A stretch of DNA of 64,000 nucleotides from Bradyrhizobium sp. CCGB12 (GCF_024199845.1 NZ_JANADO010000001.1:4402001-4466000), one strand, 5' to 3'. Shown: positions 16,377-27,510, counted from the first letter of the stretch. The notes: generated by a model not told the origin, from the sequence alone. Translations and numbers: made by a program.

Positions 16377-17357
16377 ATGCTCGCTTTCACTCTTCGCCGC
16401 GCCATTCAGGCCATCGGCGTCATGTTCGCCGTCGGTATCATCGCGTTCTCGATGTTCCGCTTTGCCGGCGACCCCGTCAACCAGATCGTCTCGATCGACA
16501 CCTCGGCGGCCGAACGCGAAGTCGTGCGCAAGTCGCTCGGCCTCGACGATCCCGTGCCGGTGCAGTTCGTGCGCTATTTCGCCGACGCCGCGCAGTTCAA
16601 GTTTGGCGTCTCCTACCAGTTCCGCCAGCCGGTCTCGGCATTATTGATGGAGCGCATGCCGGCGACACTGGAGCTTGCGATCTGCGCGACCGTCTTCGCA
16701 ATGGTGTTTGGTATCCTGATGGGCGTCTATTCGGCGCTCAAGCGCGACACCGTGCTCGCCAAATTATTCCAGGCTGTTTCGCTGATCGGCATCTCGTTGC
16801 CGACCTTCCTGATCGGCATTCTCCTGATCTATCTGTTCGCGGTGACATTGGGCTGGTTACCCTCGTTCGGCCGCGGTGAGGTGGTCAAGCTCGGCTGGTG
16901 GACGACGGGCCTGCTCACGCTGTCGGGCCTGAAGGCACTGATCATGCCCTCGATCACGCTCGGCCTGTTCCAGATGACCCTGATCATGCGGCTGGTGCGC
17001 GCGGAAATGCTGGAAGTGCTGCGGACCGACTACATCCGCTTCGCTCGCGCCCGCGGGCTGACCACCCGCGCCATCCATTTCGGCCATGCGCTGAAGAACA
17101 CGCTCATTCCCGTGATCACGGTAGCCGGACTTCAGTTTGGCTCGGTTATTGCATTTTCGATCATCACCGAAACCGTATTCCAATGGCCGGGCATGGGACT
17201 GCTGTTCGTGCAGGCCGTGCAAAACGTCGATATCCCGATCATGGCCGCCTACCTGCTGATGGTCTCGCTGATTTTCGTCACCATCAATCTGGTGGTCGAC
17301 ATCCTCTACACCGTGGTCGATCCGCGCCTGCGCTCGACCATCGGTCGCGCCGCATAA
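16377..17357 (+). CDS. peptide ABC transporter permease (DppB-like)
   Basis: Product of 326 residues with about six membrane spans; the first is RAIQAIGVMFAVGIIAFSMF. The DppB/OppB family hallmarks are the long periplasmic loop after helix 1 with DPVPVQFVRYF, and the inner-membrane EAA-type loop EVLRTDYIRFARARGLTTRAIHFGHALKN that docks the ATPases. The ATG at 16377 is preferred to a GTG three codons upstream because AAGGAAA then has normal spacing. The next permease starts 10 bases after the stop. Confidence 0.88.
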   Translation: MLAFTLRRAIQAIGVMFAVGIIAFSMFRFAGDPVNQIVSIDTSAAEREVVRKSLGLDDPVPVQFVRYFADAAQFKFGVSYQFRQPVSALLMERMPATLELAICATVFAMVFGILMGVYSALKRDTVLAKLFQAVSLIGISLPTFLIGILLIYLFAVTLGWLPSFGRGEVVKLGWWTTGLLTLSGLKALIMPSITLGLFQMTLIMRLVRAEMLEVLRTDYIRFARARGLTTRAIHFGHALKNTLIPVITVAGLQFGSVIAFSIITETVFQWPGMGLLFVQAVQNVDIPIMAAYLLMVSLIFVTINLVVDILYTVVDPRLRSTIGRAA

Positions 17358-17367
17358 GGCAGCCTGC

Positions 17368-18339
17368 ATGTCCGACGCAGTCGTCTCCAATTCCGACAAG
17401 CAGGGCGCGCAGCCGACGCATGCCGCCCAGAGCTGGTTCAGCCGCGCACTCGACAGCGACCTCTTTTATTCGTTCCGACGCTCCAAGCTCACCATGGTGG
17501 CAGCCGCCATCACGATCCTGTTCTTCCTGCTTGCGATCTTTGCGTCCTGGCTCGCGGTGCAAAACCCGTTCGATCCGGCGCAACTGCAATTGATGAATTC
17601 GCGGATCTCACCGCTGTGGACCGCGGACGGCCAGAGCCCGTTCCTGCTCGGCACCGACGAGCAGGGCCGCGACGTGTTCTCCGCCATTCTCTACGGGATG
17701 CGCATCTCGCTCGCCGTCGGTGTGGCCGGCGTGATATTCGCTGGCGCGCTCGGCATCGCGCTCGGCCTGATCGCGGGCTATTTCGGGGGCGCGGTGGATG
17801 GCGTGATCATGCGGATCGCCGACGTGCAACTCACCTTCCCCGCCATCCTGATCGCGCTGCTGGTCAACGGCATCGCGAAATCGATCCTCGGCAACCGGCT
17901 GGATGCCACCAGCATGCTGCTGGTGCTGGTGATCTCGATCGGCCTGAGTTTCTGGGTGGGGTATGCCCGGACGGTACGCAGTTCGGTGATGGTCGAGAAG
18001 AACAAGGACTATGTGGCCGCCGCGCAGCTGATCGGCCTGCCTGCACCAAAGATCATGCTGCGGCACGTGCTGCCCAATACGATGGGCCCGATCCTGGTCA
18101 TCGCAACCATCAACCTCGCGCTGGCCATCATCACCGAGGCCACGCTGTCCTTTCTCGGCGTTGGCCTGCCCGACACCATGCCCTCGCTCGGCACGCTGAT
18201 CCGCATCGGCAACAACTACCTGTTCGCGGGCGAATGGTGGATCGTCGCCTTCCCCGGACTCGCGCTCGCTGCCCTGATCCTGTCGATCAACCTGCTCGGT
18301 GACTGGCTACGCGACGCGCTTAACCCGAAGCTTCGATGA
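17368..18339 (+). CDS. peptide ABC transporter permease (DppC-like)
   Basis: Product of 323 residues. It has an N-terminal cytoplasmic segment, a first span (MVAAAITILFFLLAIFASWLA), the DppC signature SPFLLGTDEQGRDVFSAILYGMRISL, and the EAA loop VEKNKDYVAAAQLIGLPAPKIMLRHVLPN. It forms the translocation channel with the DppB-like partner immediately upstream. The C-terminus (LSINLLGDWLRDALNPKLR) is typical of the family, so the gene is full length. Confidence 0.9.
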   Translation: MSDAVVSNSDKQGAQPTHAAQSWFSRALDSDLFYSFRRSKLTMVAAAITILFFLLAIFASWLAVQNPFDPAQLQLMNSRISPLWTADGQSPFLLGTDEQGRDVFSAILYGMRISLAVGVAGVIFAGALGIALGLIAGYFGGAVDGVIMRIADVQLTFPAILIALLVNGIAKSILGNRLDATSMLLVLVISIGLSFWVGYARTVRSSVMVEKNKDYVAAAQLIGLPAPKIMLRHVLPNTMGPILVIATINLALAIITEATLSFLGVGLPDTMPSLGTLIRIGNNYLFAGEWWIVAFPGLALAALILSINLLGDWLRDALNPKLR

Positions 18340-18352
18340 GTATTCGTCGCCC

Positions 18353-19339
18353 ATGACCGCCCCCGTCCTCTCCGTGCGTAATCTCAAGGTCGAATTCGCG
18401 GCACGCCGCGGCACGCTGCGCGCCATCGACGGCGTCTCCTTCGACATCGGCAAGGGCGAGGTGCTTGGCGTCGTCGGCGAATCCGGCGCCGGCAAGTCGG
18501 TCACCGGCCTCGCAGTGATCGGCCTGATCGATCCACCCGGCCGCATCGCCGGCGGCGAGATCCGTCTCGCAGGCGTGCGCGTCGACAATCTGCCGCCAGA
18601 GGAGATGCGCCGCATCCGGGGCAAGCGCATCGGCATGATCTTTCAGGATCCGCTCACCTCGCTCAATCCGCTCTACCGCGTCGGCGACCAGATCGTGGAG
18701 ACGATCCGGACCCACCTCAATCTCTCCGAGGCGGCCGCTCGCCGCCGCGCCATCGACCTCCTGGCCGAAGTCGGCATTCCCGCGCCGGAAAAGCGCATCG
18801 ACGGCTATCCCCACGAATTTTCCGGCGGCATGCGCCAGCGCGTGGTGATCGCGCTGGCGATCTGTGCCGAGCCGGAGCTGATCATCGCGGACGAGCCGAC
18901 CACTGCACTCGACGTCTCCGTGCAGGCGCAGATCATCTCGCTGATCAAGCGGCTCGGACGCGACCACGGCACGGCCGTGATGCTGGTGACCCACGACATG
19001 GGTGTGATCGCGGAGACCTCGGACCGGGTCGCGGTGATGTATGCCGGCCGCGTCGCCGAGATCGGCCCTGTGCAGGACGTCGTGAAAAACCCGCTGCACC
19101 CCTACGCCAAGGGTCTGATGGGCGCGATCCCGACGCTGGCCGGCGACGACAAGCGCCTCGTGCAGATTCCCGGCTCCATGCCGCGCCTGTCGGCGATCCC
19201 GCCGGGCTGCTCGTTCAATCCGCGCTGCGCGTTCGCCTTCGACCGCTGCAGGGTCGAGCGGCCGGAGCCGCTACCGCGTGGCGCGCAGTCTGTCGCTTGC
19301 CACCTCTATGACAATGTGCCGGCGGAGAGCGCGGCATGA
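18353..19339 (+). CDS. peptide ABC transporter ATPase (DppD-like)
   Basis: Product of 328 residues. It has Walker A GESGAGKS, the Q-loop MIFQDPLTSLNP, the ABC signature FSGGMRQR, Walker B LIIADEPTTALD and switch His in VTHDMGV. The C-terminal oligopeptide/dipeptide extension is present, with the four-cysteine-type cluster PPGCSFNPRCAFAFDRCR ... ACHLY. The start ATG at 18353 is chosen because conserved sequence begins at PVLSVRNLKVEF; the longer frame overlaps the permease gene. It ends in an ATGA overlap with the second ATPase. Confidence 0.9.
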   Translation: MTAPVLSVRNLKVEFAARRGTLRAIDGVSFDIGKGEVLGVVGESGAGKSVTGLAVIGLIDPPGRIAGGEIRLAGVRVDNLPPEEMRRIRGKRIGMIFQDPLTSLNPLYRVGDQIVETIRTHLNLSEAAARRRAIDLLAEVGIPAPEKRIDGYPHEFSGGMRQRVVIALAICAEPELIIADEPTTALDVSVQAQIISLIKRLGRDHGTAVMLVTHDMGVIAETSDRVAVMYAGRVAEIGPVQDVVKNPLHPYAKGLMGAIPTLAGDDKRLVQIPGSMPRLSAIPPGCSFNPRCAFAFDRCRVERPEPLPRGAQSVACHLYDNVPAESAA

Positions 19340-20325
19340 GCCTTCCCTTCGTCCAGGCCACCAATCTGCGCCGCGTCTTCGACGTCTCGAAGCCCTGGCT
19401 GAACCGCGTGCTCGAGGGCGGGCATCTCGAATATCTCAAGGCGGTCGATCACGTCTCCTTCGAGATCAGGAAGGGCGAGACGTTCGCCCTGGTCGGCGAA
19501 TCCGGTTCGGGCAAGACGACGGTGGCGCGAATGGTCGTCGGCCTGTTGCCGCCGAGCTCCGGCGACGTCCTGATCGACGGCGTCTCCATGACCGACCCGC
19601 GGCAGGCGCCGGCGCGGCGCAAGCTGCGCCGCCGCATTCAGATGATCTTTCAGGACCCCTATGCGAGCCTGAACCCGCGCTTCCGCGTCGACGCCATCAT
19701 CTCCGAGCCGATCCGCGCGTTCGATCTGATCCAGGGCGAACGTGACATCCAGGCGCGCGTCGGCGAGCTGCTCAGCCTCGTCGGCCTGCACCCTGACGAC
19801 AGGCTGAAGTTTCCGCACGAATTCTCCGGCGGCCAACGTCAGCGCATCGCGATCGCGCGCGCGCTGGCATCAAACGCCGAGTTCATCGTCTGCGACGAGC
19901 CGACCTCGGCGCTCGACGTCTCCGTGCAGGCGCAGATTTTGAACCTGATGCGCGACCTCCAGGACAAGTTCGGCCTGACCTACATGTTCATCAGCCACAA
20001 CCTCGCCGTGGTCCGTCACATGGCGAGCCGCGTCGGCGTGATGTATCTCGGCCGCATCGTCGAGATCGCGGAAGGCCGCGAGCTGTTCGCCCGTCCGCGC
20101 ATGCCCTACACCAAGATGCTGCTGGGCGCCGTGCCTGATCTCGCCATGAGCGGCCGCCAGCGCATTCCGGTCAAGGGCGAGATCCCGAACCCGATCAATC
20201 CGCCCTCCGGCTGCGCCTTCAATCCGCGCTGCCCGCTGGCGTTCGATCTTTGTCGCAAGGAAACTCCGGAACTGATCGACGGCGTCGCCTGCCACGCGGT
20301 GAATACCGCGCCGGTCCCGGCGTGA
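19336..20325 (+). CDS. peptide ABC transporter ATPase (DppF-like)
   Basis: Product of 329 residues with Walker A GESGSGKT, Q-loop MIFQDPYASLNP, signature FSGGQRQR, Walker B FIVCDEPTSALD and ISHNLAV switch. The C-terminal PPSGCAFNPRCPLAFDLCRKE cysteine cluster is present. It pairs with the DppD-like subunit, overlaps it by four bases, and closes the first importer operon. About 80 bases follow before the gamma-glutamyltransferase gene, so read-through into the next operon is possible. Confidence 0.9.
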   Translation: MSLPFVQATNLRRVFDVSKPWLNRVLEGGHLEYLKAVDHVSFEIRKGETFALVGESGSGKTTVARMVVGLLPPSSGDVLIDGVSMTDPRQAPARRKLRRRIQMIFQDPYASLNPRFRVDAIISEPIRAFDLIQGERDIQARVGELLSLVGLHPDDRLKFPHEFSGGQRQRIAIARALASNAEFIVCDEPTSALDVSVQAQILNLMRDLQDKFGLTYMFISHNLAVVRHMASRVGVMYLGRIVEIAEGRELFARPRMPYTKMLLGAVPDLAMSGRQRIPVKGEIPNPINPPSGCAFNPRCPLAFDLCRKETPELIDGVACHAVNTAPVPA

Positions 20326-20406
20326 CGCGCGCGTGCCATGCGGCCTGCGCATTTGGCGGCGGCGTGGGCCTGTGATCAATTGCGCGCGTCGCAAATGAGG
20401 TAGCCC

Positions 20407-22212
20407 ATGGCCAGCAATATCAATCCAGATCCGTTCACGACCAGGCCGGAGATCGAAGGCACCTTCGGCGTCGTCGCCACCACGCACTGGATCGCGACGG
20501 CCGTCGGCATGGCCGTCCTCGAAAGAGGCGGCAATGCCTTCGATGCCGGCGTCGCCACCGCCTTCACGCTCCAGGTGGTCGAGCCGCATCTCAACGGCCC
20601 CGGTGGCGACGTGCCTGTTATCGTTCACGACGTGAAGCGCGGCCGCACCGAGGTGATCTGCGGCCAGGGGCCGGCGCCGGCGCGCGCCACCATCGCGCAT
20701 TACAAGAGCGAGGGCCTCGACATGGTGCCGGGCACCGGCCTGCTCGCGGCATGTGTTCCCGGCACCTTCGAATCCTGGATGATGCTGCTGCGCGACTATG
20801 GCACGATGCGCGTGCGCGACGTGCTGGAGCCCGCAATCTCCTACGCGCGCGACGGCTACCCGCTGGTCGAGCGCGCCTGCGCCACGATCCAGACCGTCGA
20901 GCAATTGTTCCGCAAGCACTGGCCGACCTCGGCCGCGGTCTATCTTCCGAACGGCGAGGTGCCGAAGCCAGGCACGCTGTTCACCAACAAGACGCTGGCG
21001 GCGACCTACGCGCGAATCCTGAGCGAGGCCGAAAGCGGCGGCGGCGGCCGCGACGCCGAGATCGAGCGGGCGCGAAAAGCGTGGTCGCAGGGCTTCGTCG
21101 CGGAAGCCATCGACAGATTCTGCCGCACCCAGGCAGTCATGGACGTCAGCGGCTCACCGCATCGCGGCGTGCTCTCGGCCGATGACATGGCGCGGTGGCA
21201 GCCGACGATCGAGGCGCCCCTCACCTACGATTATGGCCGCTACACCGTCTGCAAAGCCGGCGTCTGGAGCCAGGGTCCGGTGACGCTGCAACAGCTCGCG
21301 CTATTGAAGGGTTTTGCGCTTGATGGCCTCGACCCGACCGGGCCGGAGTTCATCCATCTCCAGATCGAATGCGCCAAGCTGGCCTTCGCCGACCGCGAAA
21401 AATTCTACGGCGACCCCAAATTCACCGAGATCCCGATCGCGACGCTGCTGTCGGATGCCTACAACGACGAGCGCCGCAAGCTCGTCACCGACAAGGCCTC
21501 GCTCGACTTCGTGCCCGGCACGGTCGAGGGTTATGGCGGGGTGGTCAAGCTGCGCCGTGCCGAGGGCCAGCGCGAGGCGGTCGGCGCGCTCGGTGCCGGC
21601 GAGCCGACGGTCGGACGCTTCGGAGAGGTGCGCGGCGACACCGTGCATTTCGACATCATCGACAAGGCCGGCAACATGGTGTCCTCGACACCGTCGGGCG
21701 GCTGGCTGCAATCCTCGCCGATCATTCCGGAGCTCGGCTTCTGTCTCGGTAGCCGCGCCCAGATGTTCTGGCTGGAGGAAGACCATCCCGCCGCGCTCGC
21801 GCCGGGCAAGCGGCCACGCACCACCCTGTCTCCGACCATGGCGCTGCGCGATGGTGAGCCGTATTTGGCCTGGGGCTCCCCCGGCGGCGATCAGCAGGAC
21901 CAGTGGATCACTCAGTTCTTCCTGCGCCACGTCCATTGCAACCTCAACCTCCAGGAAGCGATCGACGCCCCGGCCTGGCACTCTGAGCATTTCCCGATCT
22001 CGTTCTGGCCGCGCACCGCGCGCCCGGGCGTGCTCGTGGTCGAGAACCGCGTGCCGAAGGCCACGATCGAGAATCTTCGCGAGCGCGGGCATATCGTCGA
22101 GGTCGGGCCGGACTGGTCGGAAGGCCGCCTCACCGCGGCCTCGCGCGTTGGTCCGCGCCGGCGCGCCGCCGCCAATCCGCGCGGCATGCAGGGCTACGCC
22201 GCGGGACGCTAA
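20407..22212 (+). CDS. gamma-glutamyltransferase family protein, apparently cytoplasmic
   Basis: Product of 601 residues. Family landmarks are GVVATTHWIATAVGMAVLERGGNAFDAGVATAF at the start, GPGGDVPVIV, and the autoprocessing region GDTVHFDIID-KAGNMVS with Thr412 as the probable nucleophile, then RPRTTLSPTMALRDGEPYLAWGSPGGD. GGTs are Ntn hydrolases that cleave themselves at this Thr and remove gamma-glutamyl groups from glutathione and similar amides. No signal peptide is visible, unlike periplasmic GGT, so it would act after uptake. TGAGGT before the ATG is a good RBS. It leads an operon with DUF1028 and a second peptide importer. Its true substrate may be another gamma-glutamyl or cyclic amide. 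Confidence 0.87.
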   Translation: MASNINPDPFTTRPEIEGTFGVVATTHWIATAVGMAVLERGGNAFDAGVATAFTLQVVEPHLNGPGGDVPVIVHDVKRGRTEVICGQGPAPARATIAHYKSEGLDMVPGTGLLAACVPGTFESWMMLLRDYGTMRVRDVLEPAISYARDGYPLVERACATIQTVEQLFRKHWPTSAAVYLPNGEVPKPGTLFTNKTLAATYARILSEAESGGGGRDAEIERARKAWSQGFVAEAIDRFCRTQAVMDVSGSPHRGVLSADDMARWQPTIEAPLTYDYGRYTVCKAGVWSQGPVTLQQLALLKGFALDGLDPTGPEFIHLQIECAKLAFADREKFYGDPKFTEIPIATLLSDAYNDERRKLVTDKASLDFVPGTVEGYGGVVKLRRAEGQREAVGALGAGEPTVGRFGEVRGDTVHFDIIDKAGNMVSSTPSGGWLQSSPIIPELGFCLGSRAQMFWLEEDHPAALAPGKRPRTTLSPTMALRDGEPYLAWGSPGGDQQDQWITQFFLRHVHCNLNLQEAIDAPAWHSEHFPISFWPRTARPGVLVVENRVPKATIENLRERGHIVEVGPDWSEGRLTAASRVGPRRRAAANPRGMQGYAAGR

Positions 22213-22221
22213 GGGCAGCAC

Positions 22222-22932
22222 ATGACCTGGTCGATCATTGCGCGCGATCCTGCCACCGGCCAGTTCGGCATCGCGGTTGCGACCCGTTTCTTCGCCGTCG
22301 GCGCGCGCGTCCCGTACATTGCGGCCGGACTCGGCGCTATCGCAACGCAGGCCTTCGTCAATCCCTATTACGGGATCGACGGCGTCAAGCTGCTGCGCGA
22401 GGGCCTCAATGCACACGACGTGCTGGCCTCCCTGCTCGCGACCGATGATGGTCGCGAAAGCCGACAGATCCATGTCATGGATGCCAGCGGCGAGATCGCC
22501 GCGCATACCGGGCGCGATTGCGTCGATTGGTGCGGCCACATCGCAGGCAGCGGCTTCTCCATCGCCGGCAATATGCTCGCGGGTGCCGACGTGCTCGACG
22601 AGACCGCAAAGACCTATATCGCCAATGACAGCCTGCCCTTTGCGCGCCGCCTGCTCGCGGCCATGCGAGCGGGCGAGGCCGCCGGCGGCGACAAGCGCGG
22701 CAAGCAATCGGCCGCGCTGCTGATCCACGGCGAGGAGGAATGGCCGGCGCTGGACATTCGTGCCGACGATCATCCCGACCCGCTCGGCGAGCTCGAACGC
22801 CTCGAGCAAGTCAGCCACGAGCTCTGGATGCACTTCCGCGCCTCGATGCCGACGCGGCAGAACCCGGCCGGCAACACCGATCGCAGCGTCATCGACGCCA
22901 GCATCGCAGCAGCGCGCGCAAGACGGTCATGA
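22222..22932 (+). CDS. DUF1028 family protein (putative Ntn-fold hydrolase)
   Basis: Product of 236 residues. It starts MTWSIIARDPATGQFGIAVATRFFAVGARVPYI, which is the conserved N-terminus of DUF1028. This family is predicted to have the Ntn-hydrolase fold; if so, Thr2 exposed by Met removal could be the nucleophile (inference). Further conserved parts are ATQAFVNPYYG and HTGRDCVDWCGHIAGSGFSIAGNML. It follows the GGT-family gene by 9 bases and its stop overlaps the next ATPase start as ATGA, so it is firmly part of the import-hydrolysis operon and probably works on the same amide or peptide substrates. Confidence 0.85.
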   Translation: MTWSIIARDPATGQFGIAVATRFFAVGARVPYIAAGLGAIATQAFVNPYYGIDGVKLLREGLNAHDVLASLLATDDGRESRQIHVMDASGEIAAHTGRDCVDWCGHIAGSGFSIAGNMLAGADVLDETAKTYIANDSLPFARRLLAAMRAGEAAGGDKRGKQSAALLIHGEEEWPALDIRADDHPDPLGELERLEQVSHELWMHFRASMPTRQNPAGNTDRSVIDASIAAARARRS

Positions 22933-23914
22933 GCGCGGGCCCTCTCATCGATATCACGGATCTGCGCATCCGCTTCCATGGCGACGACGGCCGCGTCACC
23001 CACGCGGTCGACAGCGTCGACCTCAGCGTCGCCAATGGCGCGACACTCGGTCTCGTCGGCGAATCCGGCTGCGGCAAGAGCGTGACGTCGCTGGCGATCA
23101 TGGGCCTGCTGCCGAAGGGAAGCGCGGAGATATCGGGCGCGATCCGCTTCGAGGGCCTCGATCTGTTGGAGACGCCGGACCAGACTCTGCGCGATCTCCG
23201 CGGGAACCGGCTCGCGATGATCTTCCAGGAGCCGATGACCTCGCTCAACCCGAGCCTCACCATCGGCGACCAGATCATCGAGACCATCCTGCGCCACCGC
23301 GGCGGCTCGCGGAAAAGCGCGCGCGAGCGGGCGATCGAGCTCCTGCGCCGCGTCCACATCCCTTCACCCGAGCGGCGGATCGACGAATATCCGCACAAGC
23401 TCTCCGGCGGCATGCGCCAGCGCGTGATGATTGCCATGGCGCTGGCCTGCGATCCGCGCCTCCTCATCGCCGACGAGCCGACCACCGCACTCGACGTCAC
23501 CCTGCAGGCTCAGATCCTGGAGCTGATGCGGGAGTTGAAGGCGGCGAGCGGCGCCGCGATCATCCTGATCACCCATGATCTCGGCGTGGTCGCCGAGGTC
23601 TGCGACGAGGTCGCGGTGATGTATGCCGGCGAGATCGTCGAGCGTGCGCCGGTGGACGAATTGTTCGCAGCGCCGCAACATCCCTACACCGTCGGCCTGC
23701 TCGGCTCGATCCCGCGGCTCGACCATCGCGCCGAGCAGCTTGCGACGATCGAAGGCATGGTGCCGAACATGGCGCAGCCGCCCGCTGGCTGCCGGTTCGC
23801 CGCGCGCTGTCCCTTCGTGCTGGACGCCTGCACCGAAGCGCCGCCGCCACTCGTCGAAATCAGCTCCGGCCACCTCTCGCGCTGCATCCGCGCGCCGCTC
23901 GAACTCTTGGTGTC

Positions 23915-23918
<4 letters not shown>
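22929..23918 (+). CDS. peptide ABC transporter ATPase (DppD-like), second importer
   Basis: Product of 329 residues with Walker A GESGCGKS, Q-loop MIFQEPMTSLNP, signature LSGGMRQR, Walker B LLIADEPTTALD and THDLGV switch, and the C-terminal QPPAGCRFAARCPFVLDACTE cluster. The start is the ATG at 22929, which overlaps the DUF1028 stop (ATGA); the frame that opens at 22740 lies inside DUF1028 and is ignored. It belongs to the GGT-linked importer, distinct in sequence from the first importer's subunit. Confidence 0.9.
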
Positions 23919-25024
<1,106 letters not shown>

Positions 25025-25046
25025 CCGAAGCAATGGGGACTGTCCG

Positions 25047-26555
25047 ATGAAGATGTTTCGCTTGGCCGCAACGGCCACCGCCTTCCTGCTGTCGATCGCA
25101 ACCGCGCAGGCCCAGACCACGCTGCGCATCGGCCTCGCCGAGGACCCCGATATCCTCGACCCGACCATGGCGCGCACCTATGTCGGCCGCATCGTGTTCT
25201 CCGCGTTCTGCGACAAGCTGTTCGACATCGACGAAAAGCTCAACATCGTGCCGCAGCTCGCGCTCTCCAGCGAAACCGCCGACGACGGCAAGGCGCTCGT
25301 CATCAAGCTCCGCCCGGGCGTGAAATTTCACGACGGCGAGCCGTTCGATGCGGAAGCCGCCAAGTTCTCGCTGGAGCGCCACCTGACATTCCCCGGCTCC
25401 TTCCGCAAACCCGAGCTGGCCTCGGTCGACCACATCGAAATCGTCGATCCCCTGACCGTCAAGCTGGTGCTGAAGTCGCCGTTCTCACCTCTGCTCGCCC
25501 AGCTCACCGATCGTGCCGGCATGATGATGTCGCCTAAAGCTGCCAAGGAGGCCGGCGACAAGTTCGGCCTGCGTCCGGTCTGCGCGGGCCCCTACAAATT
25601 CGTCGAGCGCGTGCAGCAGGACCGCATCGTGTTCGAGAAGTTTGCCGACTACTGGAACAAGGACAACGTCTTCATCGATAAGATCGTGTTCCAGCCGATC
25701 GTCGATGCCACGGTTCGGCTCGCGAACCTGAAGTCCGGCGGCCTCGACCTGATCGAACGCGTGCTCGCCACCGACCTCAAGGAGGTGCGCGCGGACTCAC
25801 GACTGAAGGTCGCGACCGCAATCGAGCTCGGCTATCAGGGCATCACGCTCAATATCGGCAAGGACAAGGCCAAGGGCCCGCTCAGCCAGTCCGCCAAGGT
25901 ACGGCAGGCGCTCGACCTCGCGATCGACCGCGAGGCCATCAACCAGGTCGTGTTCAACGGCGAGTTCCAGCCTGGCAATCAGTGGGTCAATCCCGATCAT
26001 CCCTACTATCAGAAATCGCTTCCGATCCGCCCCCGCAACGTGGAGAAGGCCAAGGCGCTGCTGAAGGAAGCCGGCGTGACACCGCCGGTCAGCGTCGATT
26101 TCCTGGTGTCGAAGGGCGCGGAGACCGAGACGCCAGCGCAGGTGATCCAGTCGATGGCGGCTGAAGCCGGCTTCGACATGAAGCTCCGCGTCACCGAATT
26201 CGCGACCGGGCTCAAGCAGGCCGAGGCCGGCGACTACCAGGCCTTCATGCTGGCCTGGAGCGGCCGCGTCGATCCCGATGGCAACACCTTCGTCTTCCTG
26301 CACAACGGCGCGCCACAGAACTACGGCGCCTGGAATAATCCGCAGGCCGACAAGGCGCTGGAGGATGCGCGCCTCGTGACCGACCTCGCCAAGCGCAAGG
26401 CCAGTTACGAAGCCCTGGCGAAACTGGTCCAGGACGAAGAGCCGCTCCTCTATCTCTACCACCGCCGCATCATCATCGCGCACACCACCAAGCTCGAAGG
26501 CTATAAGCAGATGCCCGACGGGCTCGTACGTGTCATCGGCCTCAAGCTGAAGTGA
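25047..26555 (+). CDS. peptide ABC transporter substrate-binding protein, second importer
   Basis: Product of 502 residues with a signal peptide (MKMFRLAATATAFLLSIATAQA) cut near AQA-QTTLRIG. The family 5 signature ALVIKLRPGVKFHDGEPFDAEAAKFSLERH is present, as are VCAGPYKFVERVQQDRI and VRQALDLAIDREAINQ. It was started at 25047, where GGGGAC precedes the ATG; the longer frame would bury the signal peptide. Given the GGT-family enzyme in the same operon, gamma-glutamyl peptides or glutathione are candidate ligands (GsiB-like), but this is inference. Confidence 0.88.
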   Translation: MKMFRLAATATAFLLSIATAQAQTTLRIGLAEDPDILDPTMARTYVGRIVFSAFCDKLFDIDEKLNIVPQLALSSETADDGKALVIKLRPGVKFHDGEPFDAEAAKFSLERHLTFPGSFRKPELASVDHIEIVDPLTVKLVLKSPFSPLLAQLTDRAGMMMSPKAAKEAGDKFGLRPVCAGPYKFVERVQQDRIVFEKFADYWNKDNVFIDKIVFQPIVDATVRLANLKSGGLDLIERVLATDLKEVRADSRLKVATAIELGYQGITLNIGKDKAKGPLSQSAKVRQALDLAIDREAINQVVFNGEFQPGNQWVNPDHPYYQKSLPIRPRNVEKAKALLKEAGVTPPVSVDFLVSKGAETETPAQVIQSMAAEAGFDMKLRVTEFATGLKQAEAGDYQAFMLAWSGRVDPDGNTFVFLHNGAPQNYGAWNNPQADKALEDARLVTDLAKRKASYEALAKLVQDEEPLLYLYHRRIIIAHTTKLEGYKQMPDGLVRVIGLKLK

Positions 26556-26565
26556 CGCAGCCAGA

Positions 26566-27507
26566 ATGCTGAACTTCCTTGCCCGCCGTCTTGCGCAGAT
26601 CGTGCCGACACTGTTCTTCGTCTCGGTGCTGATCTTCTCGCTGCAGCAATTGCTGCCCGGCGATCCCGCGCTGGTGATGGCGGGCGAAGAGCGCGATCCC
26701 GCCGTGATCGAGCAGATCCGGCGTCAGTACCGGCTCGATCAGCCCGTCCCCGTGCAGTACGCCTACTGGATCAAGGGCGTGCTGGCTGGCGATTTCGGCG
26801 AGTCCCTGCGCAACAAGATGCCGGTGCGCGAATTGATCGCGCAAAAGCTGCCGGTGACGCTGCAGCTCGGCTCGATGGCGATCATCATCGCGTTCCTGAT
26901 CGGCATTCCCGCCGGCATCGTTGCGGCCGTGAAGAAAGGCACCGCCTGGGACTACGGCGCCAATTTCTTCGCGCTGTGGGGGATATCGACGCCGAACTTC
27001 TGGCTCGGCATCATGCTGATCTTCCTGTTCTCGATCGAGCTCGGCTGGCTGCCGGCCTCGGGCTACGTGCCGCTCACCGAGAACTGGCGCGCGAGCCTGG
27101 CGGCCACCATCATGCCCGCCTTCGTGCTCGGCAATGCGATTGCCGCGATCCTGATGCGGCATACGCGCAGCGCCATGCTCCAGGTGCTGGAGAGCGACTA
27201 TGTCCGCACTGCGCGCGCCAAGGGACTGCTGGAACGCTCGGTCATCCTCAAGCACGCGATGCGCAATGCGCTGACACCCATCATCACGCTCGGCGCGCTC
27301 GAGCTCGGCACGCTGCTGTCAGGCGCCGTGCTGACGGAACAGATCTTCTCCATCCCCGGATTCGGCAAGCTGATCGTGGACGCCGTGTTCAACCGCGACT
27401 ACGCGGTCGTGCAGGGCGTAGTGCTGGTGACGGCCACGGTCTACATCACGCTGAATCTCATTGCCGACATCGCCTATATCCTCGTCAATCCGCGGCTTCG
27501 AGGCTAA
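26566..27507 (+). CDS. peptide ABC transporter permease (DppB-like), second importer
   Basis: Product of 313 residues. The first span is IVPTLFFVSVLIFSLQQLLPGDPA, and the family motif DPAVIEQIRRQYRLDQPVPVQYAYW follows. The EAA loop is LESDYVRTARAKGLLERSVILKHAMRN. It starts 10 bases after the binding-protein stop and is followed by the partner permease 3 bases later. All six spans expected for the family can be traced. Confidence 0.9.
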   Translation: MLNFLARRLAQIVPTLFFVSVLIFSLQQLLPGDPALVMAGEERDPAVIEQIRRQYRLDQPVPVQYAYWIKGVLAGDFGESLRNKMPVRELIAQKLPVTLQLGSMAIIIAFLIGIPAGIVAAVKKGTAWDYGANFFALWGISTPNFWLGIMLIFLFSIELGWLPASGYVPLTENWRASLAATIMPAFVLGNAIAAILMRHTRSAMLQVLESDYVRTARAKGLLERSVILKHAMRNALTPIITLGALELGTLLSGAVLTEQIFSIPGFGKLIVDAVFNRDYAVVQGVVLVTATVYITLNLIADIAYILVNPRLRG

Positions 27508-27510
27508 CCC

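Noticed and set aside
21301..22833. Minus-strand frame of 510 codons opposite the GGT-like and DUF1028 genes
   Set aside because: It spans two intact genes on the other strand and shows no domain; a shadow.
22740..22928. Long N-terminal extension of the second importer's first ATPase
   Set aside because: It lies wholly inside the DUF1028 gene, whose own frame is conserved; the ATGA overlap marks the real start.
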